NCBI GenBank assembly: GCA_029779995.1
Contig: JAKOZM010000061.1
Span: forward strand, 1 to 15,417
DNA: 15,417 bases
Reading direction: 5' to 3'
Source of the DNA: Actinomycetes bacterium
GTDB lineage: Bacteria; Actinomycetota; Actinomycetes; S36-B12; UBA10799
Below, piece by piece: positions 6,477 through 11,578 of this stretch. Under the pieces are notes generated by a model. It saw nothing but the letters and a program-made list of their open reading frames with translations. It was not told the DNA's origin and ran no database searches. The translations under genes and the position numbers were made by a program. Within the stretch, counting starts at the first letter, position 1, and each line of letters starts with the position of its first letter.

Positions 6477-7199
6477 CTAAGGGGCCAGCGAGACACCGAA
6501 CGGAAGTTCCAGCCGGAATCTGCGCAGAAGGTCGGGGTCGGCCAGCAATGCCCTCGTTGGGCCGTCGTACTGCACCGTTCCGTCGGCCAGGACGACCGAG
6601 CGCGGACACAATTGCCAGGCGAACAACAGATCGTGAGTGACCATCAACATCGTGACGTCCACCGCTGTGAGGATGTCTGCCAACTCGCGCCGACTTGCTG
6701 GATCGAGGTTGGACGTGGGTTCATCCAGAACGAGGATCTGCGGGTCCATGGACAGCACCGTGGCAATCGCCACACGCCGCCGCTGACCGAAGGACAGGTG
6801 ATGCGGGGGGCGGTCGACAGCTGCCTGCATCCCCACTGCCCGCAGCGCCCGCTGCACCCTGCCGGCCACGTCGTCGAGCTTGAAGTTCATGGGTCCGAAT
6901 GCGACATCTTGACCCACCGTGGGCATGAACAACTGGTCATCCGGATCCTGAAACACCAGCCCGACCTGACGCCGGACCTGACGCACTGTCTGCGGACCCA
7001 GCAGTTCACCGGCAACGCGCACCACCCCCTCTTGGGCGGGCAGGACGCCATTCAAGTGCAGGGCAAGGGTTGTCTTGCCCGCGCCGTTGGGCCCCAGCAG
7101 CGCCACTCGCTCCCCCTTGGCCACACTGAGAGTCACGTTCCGCAGCGCCACCGTGCCGTCCGGATACGTGTGCCCGACGCCGTCCAGGTCGATCACCAT
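6477..7199 (-). CDS. cbiO: ECF-type cobalt/nickel importer ATPase
   Basis: This is the ATP-binding subunit of an energy-coupling-factor metal importer. ATG 7199 is chosen (240 residues): it overlaps the end of cbiQ by 7 nt, and the open frame upstream to 7256 encodes only an unrelated Arg/Gly-rich stretch. The motifs, in order, are Walker A GPNGAGKT (36-43), Q-loop VFQDPDDQLF (82-91, a hallmark of ECF ATPases), signature LSFGQ (135-139), Walker B ILVLDEP (155-161), D-loop SNLD (163-166) and switch His189 in MVTHD. All are intact. A single ATPase is present, so it should act as a homodimer, as in CbiMNQO and NikMNQO systems. If the substrate is nickel, nikO would be the better name. Confidence 0.93.
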   Translation of the reverse strand: MVIDLDGVGHTYPDGTVALRNVTLSVAKGERVALLGPNGAGKTTLALHLNGVLPAQEGVVRVAGELLGPQTVRQVRRQVGLVFQDPDDQLFMPTVGQDVAFGPMNFKLDDVAGRVQRALRAVGMQAAVDRPPHHLSFGQRRRVAIATVLSMDPQILVLDEPTSNLDPASRRELADILTAVDVTMLMVTHDLLFAWQLCPRSVVLADGTVQYDGPTRALLADPDLLRRFRLELPFGVSLAP

Positions 7200-7936
7200 A
7201 GGGCGTGGACCATCGCGATCACGGCGGCAGCGGCCGGTAGGACCACGGCCGGCCAAGCAGCCCCCGACGACTCAGGCACCGGCAGCTGGCCCTCATAACC
7301 ACGACTAACCAGAGCCAGGTGCACCCGTTCGCCACGCTCGAAAGAGCGGACGAACAGCGCACCGAGGCCATGCGCCAACACCGGCCACGAGCGCGGGCTG
7401 GACGCTGTGAAGCCCCGCGAGCGCTGCGCCACCCGCATGCGCTGGTATTGGTCGGCGACGACGTCGACGTAGCGCACGAAGAAGGTCAGGATGGCCACGA
7501 ACGCGGACGGTATCCGCAGGGCTTGCAGGCCCGCGAGGATGTCCACGGGCAGGGTCGTGGACGCCAGCAGCGTCGCGGCCACCACACCGAGCGTGGCTTT
7601 GACCAAGATGTTCCAGGCCGCCCACATGCCGGGGATGGACAGCCCGAGCCAGTTGTCCGGGCCGTGGCCCACGAACGGCAGGAGCACCGCGAACAGCACG
7701 AAGGGCACTTCGATCGCCAGCCCACGCGCAACCCGGCGCGGCGGCACTCGCGCGAACGCCAAGGCCACCGCGAGGATCGCGGCATAACCGAGGAATGCCG
7801 ATATCCACTCGCGTGGCGTGAGCACGACGATCACCACGAAAGCTGTCACCGCGAGGATTTTTGCCTGCGGGGAAAGGGTGTGGACGGCCGACGCGGCGGG
7901 GACGTAACCGCGTTGCAGCAGCGAGGTCTGGCTCAG
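7193..7936 (-). CDS. cbiQ: ECF transporter T component, probable CTG start
   Basis: The T component couples the ATPase to the metal-binding subunit. The first conventional start is GTG at 7849 (218 residues), but the frame stays open upstream and encodes clear CbiQ N-terminal sequence: YVPAASAVHTLSPQAKILAV, ahead of the TPREW segment. No ATG, GTG or TTG exists between 7850 and the in-frame stop at 8045-8047. The CTG at 7936 overlaps the cbiN stop as CTGA and has AAAGG 9 nt upstream, giving 247 residues, the usual CbiQ length. Several membrane helices follow, then the two Ser/Ala-Arg-Gly coupling signatures AQRSRG and ALVSRG, with GERVHLALVSRGYEG being typical. The start is inferred; the family assignment is firm. 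Confidence 0.88.
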   Translation of the reverse strand: MSQTSLLQRGYVPAASAVHTLSPQAKILAVTAFVVIVVLTPREWISAFLGYAAILAVALAFARVPPRRVARGLAIEVPFVLFAVLLPFVGHGPDNWLGLSIPGMWAAWNILVKATLGVVAATLLASTTLPVDILAGLQALRIPSAFVAILTFFVRYVDVVADQYQRMRVAQRSRGFTASSPRSWPVLAHGLGALFVRSFERGERVHLALVSRGYEGQLPVPESSGAAWPAVVLPAAAAVIAMVHALW

Positions 7937-8214
7937 TTCTGCCGACCTTTGACGATGTAGAAGAGCCCGAATCCGGCGGCGGCCGTCACCGCCAGCCCCA
8001 CGAGGCCCGCAGTGGCATTGCTCAGCCGATCGTTGCTCAGGCCGTTAACGCTGTAGTCGGCCAACGGGGAACCGGCCGCGGCGGAGTCCTGCTCGACGAT
8101 GCCGTGATCCTCGGCGACCTTGTTGAGCCCGTCAGGAGCGCTCGAGGCGTAGAACGAGACGACAGCGGCCAGAACAACCGCGACCAGAGCTCCTCCGATC
8201 AGCAGCCGCTTCAT
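7933..8214 (-). CDS. cbiN: CbiN/NikN-type accessory subunit (PDGL protein)
   Basis: This 93-residue membrane protein has a helix at 4-24 and a second at about 68-88, with an extracellular loop between them. The loop begins APDGLNKVAEDHG (26-38). PDGL followed by a conserved amphipathic segment marks the small N subunits that load metal into CbiM/NikM. Its ATG overlaps the cbiM stop by 4 nt (ATGA, 8211-8214), and its own TGA overlaps the proposed CTG of cbiQ by 3 nt (CTGA, 7933-7936). PDGLE-type sequence is commoner in nickel (NikN) systems, which agrees with the NikM-like partner. Confidence 0.86.
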   Translation of the reverse strand: MKRLLIGGALVAVVLAAVVSFYASSAPDGLNKVAEDHGIVEQDSAAAGSPLADYSVNGLSNDRLSNATAGLVGLAVTAAAGFGLFYIVKGRQN

Positions 8215-8921
8215 GCGCTCACCGGTTGCGGCTTGGGCACGGGCCGCGCCAAGGGGGTGTCCTGCACGCCAGCCACGATGTCGGGTCGACTCGCCAGGAC
8301 GGCGGCCACGACCAGTCCCGTGATCACAGCCTCACCGATCCCGATCAGGATGTGGACTCCGCCCATCGCGGTAGCCACGGCCGCCAGGGATACCGGAGCA
8401 GTGCCTCCTAGCGAGTACTCGGCGACAAAGGCCATCGCGGAGGCCGGGACCGACAAGAACGCGGCCACCCCGGCGAGCACCGCTGCACCTTTGGGTGTCT
8501 TGATGAAACGCACGCCGAGGCGGAAGACCAGCCATCCGACCACCGCCGTGACGATGGCCATGTTCACGATGTTGATGCCGAGGGCCGTTAGCCCGCCGTC
8601 GGCGAAGAGCAGAGCCTGCACCGTCAGGACCACGGTGACGACCAGGATGGCCACCCAGGGGCCGACCAGAATGGCGGCCAGCGCGCCACCCAGCAGATGT
8701 CCGCTGGTGCCTGCGGCTACGGGGAAGTTGAGCATCTGCGCGGCAAAGATGAACACAGCCGTGAGACCGGCCAACGGCGCGGTCCGATCGTCGAGTTCCG
8801 AGCGGGCCTTCACGACCGCCACACCGAGCACGACGGCGGCGGCGGCATAGGCCGCCAGACTCACCGGGATGTTCAGGAAGCCGTCAGGCACGTGCATGGC
8901 GACGGTCTGCATGCCAACCAT
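8211..8921 (-). CDS. cbiM: ECF metal-binding S component, CbiM/NikM family
   Basis: This 236-residue protein has about seven hydrophobic helices. MHVPDGFLN at residues 9-17 is the metal-site signature; in studied NikM proteins the N-terminal Met-His itself coordinates the ion together with a later His (here probably His in TSGHLLGG, about residue 75). Three ATGs are possible. 8921 has AAGGG 6 nt upstream, 8912 has AGGA 8 nt upstream, and 8897 would place His at position 2 as the metal site requires but has no clear ribosome site. The coordinates use the longest form. PDG rather than the MEG of cobalt CbiM proteins suggests nickel. It heads the six-gene directon and is preceded by a palindrome resembling a Nur box. 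Confidence 0.9.
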   Translation of the reverse strand: MVGMQTVAMHVPDGFLNIPVSLAAYAAAAVVLGVAVVKARSELDDRTAPLAGLTAVFIFAAQMLNFPVAAGTSGHLLGGALAAILVGPWVAILVVTVVLTVQALLFADGGLTALGINIVNMAIVTAVVGWLVFRLGVRFIKTPKGAAVLAGVAAFLSVPASAMAFVAEYSLGGTAPVSLAAVATAMGGVHILIGIGEAVITGLVVAAVLASRPDIVAGVQDTPLARPVPKPQPVSA

Positions 8922-8931
8922 CCTATGCCCT

Positions 8932-8952
8932 TATTGCGAACAGTTCGCAATA
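8932..8952. promoter_or_regulatory. Perfect 21-bp palindrome, Nur-box-like operator
   Basis: Two 10-bp half-sites (TATTGCGAAC and GTTCGCAATA) are perfect inverted copies around a single central base. Read as TTGCGA-N5-TCGCAA, it matches the Streptomyces Nur consensus tTGCaa-N5-ttGCAA at the conserved TTGC and GCAA positions. It lies 10 nt before the first cbiM ATG and 36 nt before bcp, so a bound repressor would cover the 5' region of the importer operon. Another Fur-family or dimeric regulator is possible. Confidence 0.7.
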
Positions 8953-8988
8953 GTTGCTGGGTGCAGAAGCGGGTCATAAGGTGCATTC

Positions 8989-9450
8989 ATGACACGACTT
9001 GCTGATGGCGACGCCGCCCCCGACTTCACATTGACCGACGATCACCACAACACGGTGGGACTAGCCGACTTCGCAGGCAAGACCCTGGTCCTCTACGTCT
9101 ACCCCGCGGCGATGACCCCCGGCTGCACGACGCAGGCATGCGACTTCCGAGACTCCCTGGACGCATTGGCGGCCGCGGGCATTGCCGTAGTCGGACTGAG
9201 CCCCGACAAACCGGAGAAACTCGCCAAGTTCCGCGAGCGCGACGGTCTGACCTTTCCCTTGCTCAGCGACCCGGACAAGCAGGTCCTCGAGGCCTACGGC
9301 GCCTACGGGGAGAAGAAGATGTACGGCAAAACGGTGGTGGGCGTCATCCGATCCACATTCGTCATCAAAGACGGAGTGATCGAGAAGGCGATGTACAACG
9401 TGCGCGCGAAGGGTCACGTGGCCAAGCTGCGCGCTGAACTCGGCGTGTAA
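8989..9450 (+). CDS. bcp: Thioredoxin-dependent thiol peroxidase (peroxiredoxin Bcp)
   Basis: This 153-residue peroxiredoxin of the BCP/PrxQ class reduces hydrogen peroxide and alkyl hydroperoxides with electrons from thioredoxin-like donors in the cytoplasm. The thioredoxin fold runs from APDFTLTD (10-17) through VLYVYPAAMTPGCTTQAC. Cys46 is the peroxidatic residue in the family TPGCTxxxC signature and Cys51 is the resolving cysteine, five residues on, as in two-Cys BCPs. The FRERDGLTFPLLSD and GVIRSTFVIKDG segments are also characteristic. AAGG precedes the ATG at suitable distance. It is transcribed away from the metal importer and shares a 67-nt gap containing the palindrome. Full length, nothing missing. 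Confidence 0.95.
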   Translation: MTRLADGDAAPDFTLTDDHHNTVGLADFAGKTLVLYVYPAAMTPGCTTQACDFRDSLDALAAAGIAVVGLSPDKPEKLAKFRERDGLTFPLLSDPDKQVLEAYGAYGEKKMYGKTVVGVIRSTFVIKDGVIEKAMYNVRAKGHVAKLRAELGV

Positions 9451-9478
9451 GGCCGTCAGCCCGACTGCTCCGGCACGG

Positions 9479-9504
9479 GGCTACCTGGGTACCCTGAACC
9501 CAGC
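9479..9504 (+). terminator. Hairpin downstream of bcp
   Basis: CTGGGT (9485-9490) pairs with ACCCAG (9498-9503) across a 7-nt loop, and GGCT at 9479-9482 can extend the stem toward AGCC (9502-9505) with a 2-nt bulge. It lies 29 nt after the bcp stop and ends just before tRNA-Leu. No T tract follows, as is common in high-GC actinobacteria. Confidence 0.45.
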
Positions 9505-9505
9505 C

Positions 9506-9587
9506 GCGGGTGTGGCGGAATTGGCAGACGCGCAGGATTTAGGTTCCTGTGTCCTCGGACGTGGGAGTTCAAGTCTCCCCACCCGCA
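9506..9587 (+). tRNA. tRNA-Leu (anticodon TAG)
   Basis: This 82-nt class II tRNA has acceptor stem GCGGGTG/CACCCGC (seven perfect pairs) with discriminator A. The anticodon stem is CAGGA/TCCTG around loop TTTAGGT (anticodon TAG, Leu CUA/CUG). A long variable arm follows, then T stem GGGAG/CTCCC with loop TTCAAGT. CCA is not encoded. The long variable arm and A73 are the standard leucine features. Confidence 0.96.
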
Positions 9588-9607
9588 CGCATATTCCCTC
9601 AGGGAGT

Positions 9608-9644
9608 GGGGGACTGATGGGCTGGCATCAACTCACCGTCCCCC
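9608..9644 (+). terminator. Strong nested hairpin after tRNA-Leu
   Basis: GGGGGAC (9608-9614) pairs with GTCCCCC (9638-9644), and inside it TGATG (9615-9619) pairs with CATCA (9626-9630) around GGCTGG. The left arms stack directly, giving about 12 bp interrupted by a 7-nt bulge on the right arm. It lies 20 nt after the tRNA 3' end and is the probable terminator. No T tract follows. Confidence 0.6.
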
Positions 9645-9753
9645 GTCTGAAGGATCTGCCGGCGCGAGCCTCGTGCCTACCCGTTCCATCTGGACCCGCG
9701 ACCGGCCTGATTCGACGGGTCAGTGGCATCTGGTTCGTGCATCGAACTAGGCT

Positions 9754-9767
9754 CGTACGCTGTACGC
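9754..9767. promoter_or_regulatory. Operator-like repeat upstream of tetR-family gene
   Basis: CGTAC (9754-9758) and GTACG (9762-9766) form an inverted repeat around GCT. The same bases also make the direct repeat GTACGC-T-GTACGC (9755-9767), and either copy of TACGCT could serve as a -10. It lies about 30 nt before the regulator ATG. A second short inverted repeat, GTTCG-TGCAT-CGAAC, is at 9733-9747. Autoregulation by the TetR protein is the likely use. Confidence 0.45.
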
Positions 9768-9795
9768 TTTTCACGTTGTTCGAGGGAGCCAGGAG

Positions 9796-10470
9796 ATGTC
9801 TGTGTCCGAACAACCTCAGGTCGGGTCTGACGCAGGGCTGAGCAAGCAGCGGGTGGTGCTCGAGGCGGTCCGGATGGCCGACCGGGAGGGAGTCGCGGGG
9901 CTGAGCATGCGCCGGTTGGCCAACGCGCTCGGCGCGGGCGCGATGTCGCTCTACCACTACGTGGCGAGCAAGGAAGAACTGCTGGACGCCATGATCGACG
10001 TCGTGTTCCACGAGATCGAGCTCCCAGCCGAGGAGACGGACTGGGCGTCGGCGATGCGACGGCGCTCGGTGTCCGCCCGAGACGTCCTCGCAAGCCACCC
10101 GTGGGCGATCGGCCTGATGGAGTCGCGTACGTCGCCGGGGCCGGCGAACCTGCGCCACCGCGAAGCTGTCACCGCCTGCCTGCGCAGAGCCGGATTCTCG
10201 GTCGTGATGGCGACGCACGCCAACTGGTTGCTCGACTGCTACGTGTACGGGTTTGCCCTGCAGGAGGCCAGTCTGCCGTTCGACACCGCCGACGAGTTCG
10301 CTGACATGGCCGAGGCTGTCTACCTGCCCCAACTTCCCGCTGACATGTTTCCCTACCTCAACGAGTCCGCTGCCGTGCTCTTCGCTGAAGGCTACGACCC
10401 GGCGCAGGAGTTCCTGTTCGGCCTCGACCTCATCCTGGCAGCCCTCGAGCCACTGAGAACCTCCGTGTAG
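9796..10470 (+). CDS. TetR/AcrR-family transcriptional regulator
   Basis: This is a 224-residue protein. The N-terminal DNA-binding domain runs from about residue 16 to 65, with the helix-turn-helix at about 38-57 (MRRLANALGAGAMSLYHYVASKEELLDAM), typical of TetR proteins. The C-terminal part is helical with a TetR_C_1-like look (HPWAIGLMESRTSPGPANLRHREAV, and LDCYVYGFALQEASLPF). Proteins of this subgroup usually repress drug-efflux or detoxification genes and bind a small hydrophobic ligand. ATG 9796 is supported by GAGGGAG 7 nt upstream. No transporter or enzyme gene is adjacent, since the next gene runs the other way 328 nt on. Its target is therefore elsewhere, lost, or only itself. Confidence 0.92.
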   Translation: MSVSEQPQVGSDAGLSKQRVVLEAVRMADREGVAGLSMRRLANALGAGAMSLYHYVASKEELLDAMIDVVFHEIELPAEETDWASAMRRRSVSARDVLASHPWAIGLMESRTSPGPANLRHREAVTACLRRAGFSVVMATHANWLLDCYVYGFALQEASLPFDTADEFADMAEAVYLPQLPADMFPYLNESAAVLFAEGYDPAQEFLFGLDLILAALEPLRTSV

Positions 10471-10797
10471 GGACTTCTTCGGGCCGATCAACGGCGAGCC
10501 ACCTCTGACTCTGCGCCCGCGATCGTGGGGTCATGCGGTTCAGGCTTGGCGGCAACCCCGCAGACCTGCGCTGATTTGGAACCGCGGAGCCTAGGGAAGC
10601 GCTGATTAATGCTCTGAGCGAAGCGTGGCTGGGCGTGTGAGATGGGCGGACCAGCATCTTGGGTCATGGCAGCGCCTTGGCGCCAGATGATAGGGCGCGC
10701 AGATCGTGGGTCCAGGCGGGACAAGATTGATCAGTGCTTGCTTGAGAGACGAGTGCGCGAGGTCGCCGGTCCTTGTGAGGTTGGACCTCACTCAACC
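10471..10797. other. Gene-free interval with a probable IS remnant
   Basis: This 327-nt stretch contains no supportable gene. Its short minus-strand frames are the kind produced when IS ends are translated. It holds the inverted-end element described separately (about 10594-10742) and, at its right edge, the terminator-like hairpin of the secreted-protein gene. No hairpin resembling a terminator was found directly after the TetR gene. Confidence 0.6.
10594..10742. mobile_element. Short element with imperfect inverted ends (MITE or IS remnant)
   Basis: AAGCGCTGATTAAT (10597-10610) and, on the opposite strand, AAGCACTGATCAAT (10726-10739) match at 12 of 14 positions as terminal inverted repeats, facing each other 115 nt apart. 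CTGAT-AAT ends with a preceding AAGC resemble the termini of some IS5-like elements. There is no transposase frame inside, so it is either a non-autonomous miniature element or the joined ends of a deleted IS. Exact boundaries and a target-site duplication are not clear. Confidence 0.45.
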
Positions 10798-10801
10798 TCA
10801 C
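10775..10801 (-). terminator. Overlapping hairpins at the end of the secreted-protein gene
   Basis: GTGAGGTTG (10775-10783) pairs perfectly with CAACCTCAC (10793-10801). Alternatively GTGAGGT (10775-10781) pairs with ACCTCAC (10785-10791). On the minus strand the stem begins at the stop codon (10798-10800), so it most likely ends transcription of the secreted-protein gene. Confidence 0.5.
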
Positions 10802-11268
10802 TTCCGGAGGGTCACCTTCGCCGAGCCGAAGCAGTTCTGCGTCTCAGTCTCTCCCGTGCCCGCTCGGTTGATTACACTGCCCGATGCGGTCTTGGAGGTG
10901 AACTTGACGTTGACCGTGATCGTGTCCCGGTGACTCGGCTGAGTGTAGGTGAACTTCAATCGACCCTGTTTACTCAGCTTCACGTCCTGGGTCTTCAGCC
11001 CGTAAGCCTTGAGCACGTTGGGGGCGACGGTGAATCCGTAGTTCATCAGCTCCAGATCCTGGCACTGGCGGGGGACCTCGTTGGCGCTCCACGCCACGAG
11101 CTTGCCGTTCTTGATCGTGAAACTGGCGGCACCGTACTTGGTCGTGCCGTCGGTTGAGGTGGCTTTCCCGTTGTAGGTGGCGGTGGGGGCACCCTTCGCC
11201 GTCGCCGGAGCGAATGGAATCGAAAGCGCGGCGACAGCGAGAACAGCGACTGGGAGCAGACGTCTCAT
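10798..11268 (-). CDS. Secreted protein of unknown function
   Basis: This 156-residue protein has a clear signal peptide: MRR, a hydrophobic core to about residue 20, and an APATA-K cleavage site near residue 24. The mature part is rich in Thr, Lys and Gly with alternating polar and hydrophobic residues (SFTIKNGKLVAW, RLKFTYTQ, TITVNVKFTSKT, SAKVTLRK). That pattern suggests an all-beta sandwich. Two cysteines, Cys69 and Cys146, could form one disulfide. I do not recognise the family. A candidate -10, TACTCT on the minus strand (11276-11281), ends 7 nt before the ATG and there is no ribosome site, which suggests a leaderless transcript. A 10-bp palindrome CTTGATCAAG (11288-11297) lies just upstream of that -10. 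It is a lone gene with its own terminator. Confidence 0.75.
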   Translation of the reverse strand: MRRLLPVAVLAVAALSIPFAPATAKGAPTATYNGKATSTDGTTKYGAASFTIKNGKLVAWSANEVPRQCQDLELMNYGFTVAPNVLKAYGLKTQDVKLSKQGRLKFTYTQPSHRDTITVNVKFTSKTASGSVINRAGTGETETQNCFGSAKVTLRK

Positions 11269-11452
11269 GCCGGCGAGAGTACCAGCGCTTGATCAAGGCC
11301 CGGCGCGGCACGAGGTTCGGCCCGGCACCGGGGTACCGCCGCAGAAGAGGTTTTGCGTTCCATAGCGACGGAGACACGCGGTAACGCAAACGTCACTCAC
11401 AAGTCGCCCGGCATCTGGTGTCGCAATCTCCTGAGTAGAAAGGATGCGTTTC

Positions 11453-11548
11453 ATGTCGAAGGCGATTGATCCCGGAGGTGACTGGGAGGCGTCACCCAGC
11501 GGGACACCCGGTAGGGGTTATCCACCGCGTAATCCCTGGTCAGAGTAG
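11453..11548 (+). CDS. Possible 31-residue small ORF
   Basis: ATG at 11453 is preceded by GAAAGGA with 8-nt spacing, a good ribosome site; another ATG at 11444 is in frame. The peptide is Gly/Pro/Ser-rich (starting MSKAIDPGGDWEAS) and ends in WSE at a TAG. It is in the same frame as the HNH gene 30 nt downstream, with that single TAG between them. There is no family resemblance, and chance is a real possibility; the ribosome site is the main support. Confidence 0.3.
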   Translation: MSKAIDPGGDWEASPSGTPGRGYPPRNPWSE

Positions 11549-11549
11549 T

Positions 11550-11572
11550 TTGTCGTACCCCCCTCGTACGGT
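11550..11572 (+). promoter_or_regulatory. RecA-independent (PafBC-type) DNA-damage promoter
   Basis: TTGTCG (11550-11555), three bases, an 8-nt spacer and TACGGT (11567-11572) match the mycobacterial motif tTGTCRgtg-N8-TAnnnT at the TTGTCR and TAnnnT cores with exact spacing; the gtg part is not conserved (TAC). The -10 ends 6 nt before the HNH ATG, so transcription would begin at or next to the start codon. Confidence 0.65.
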
Positions 11573-11578
11573 GTGGTC

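Larger units (their letters stand above)
11269..11578. other. Intergenic interval between secreted-protein and HNH genes
   Basis: This 310-nt divergent region holds several sites. They are the candidate -10 and palindrome of the secreted-protein gene, an inverted pair TTTGCGTT (11352-11359)/AACGCAAA (11383-11390), a possible 31-codon ORF (11453-11548) and the damage-type promoter of the HNH gene. GGTGAC/GTCACC, inside the small ORF, can also form a hairpin. No larger gene is supportable here. Confidence 0.55.

Noticed and set aside
7861..8850. 329-codon plus-strand frame over the importer genes
   Set aside because: It is the complement of cbiM and cbiN, with low-complexity Thr/Ala/Arg content typical of high-GC antisense frames.
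8922..8988. Cobalamin riboswitch upstream of the importer
   Set aside because: The gap is only 67 nt, has no B12-box, and is dominated by the palindrome; a cobalamin riboswitch needs far more sequence.
9628..10491. 287-codon minus-strand frame over the TetR gene
   Set aside because: Its composition is that of an antisense shadow, and the TetR frame has a clear helix-turn-helix and ribosome site.
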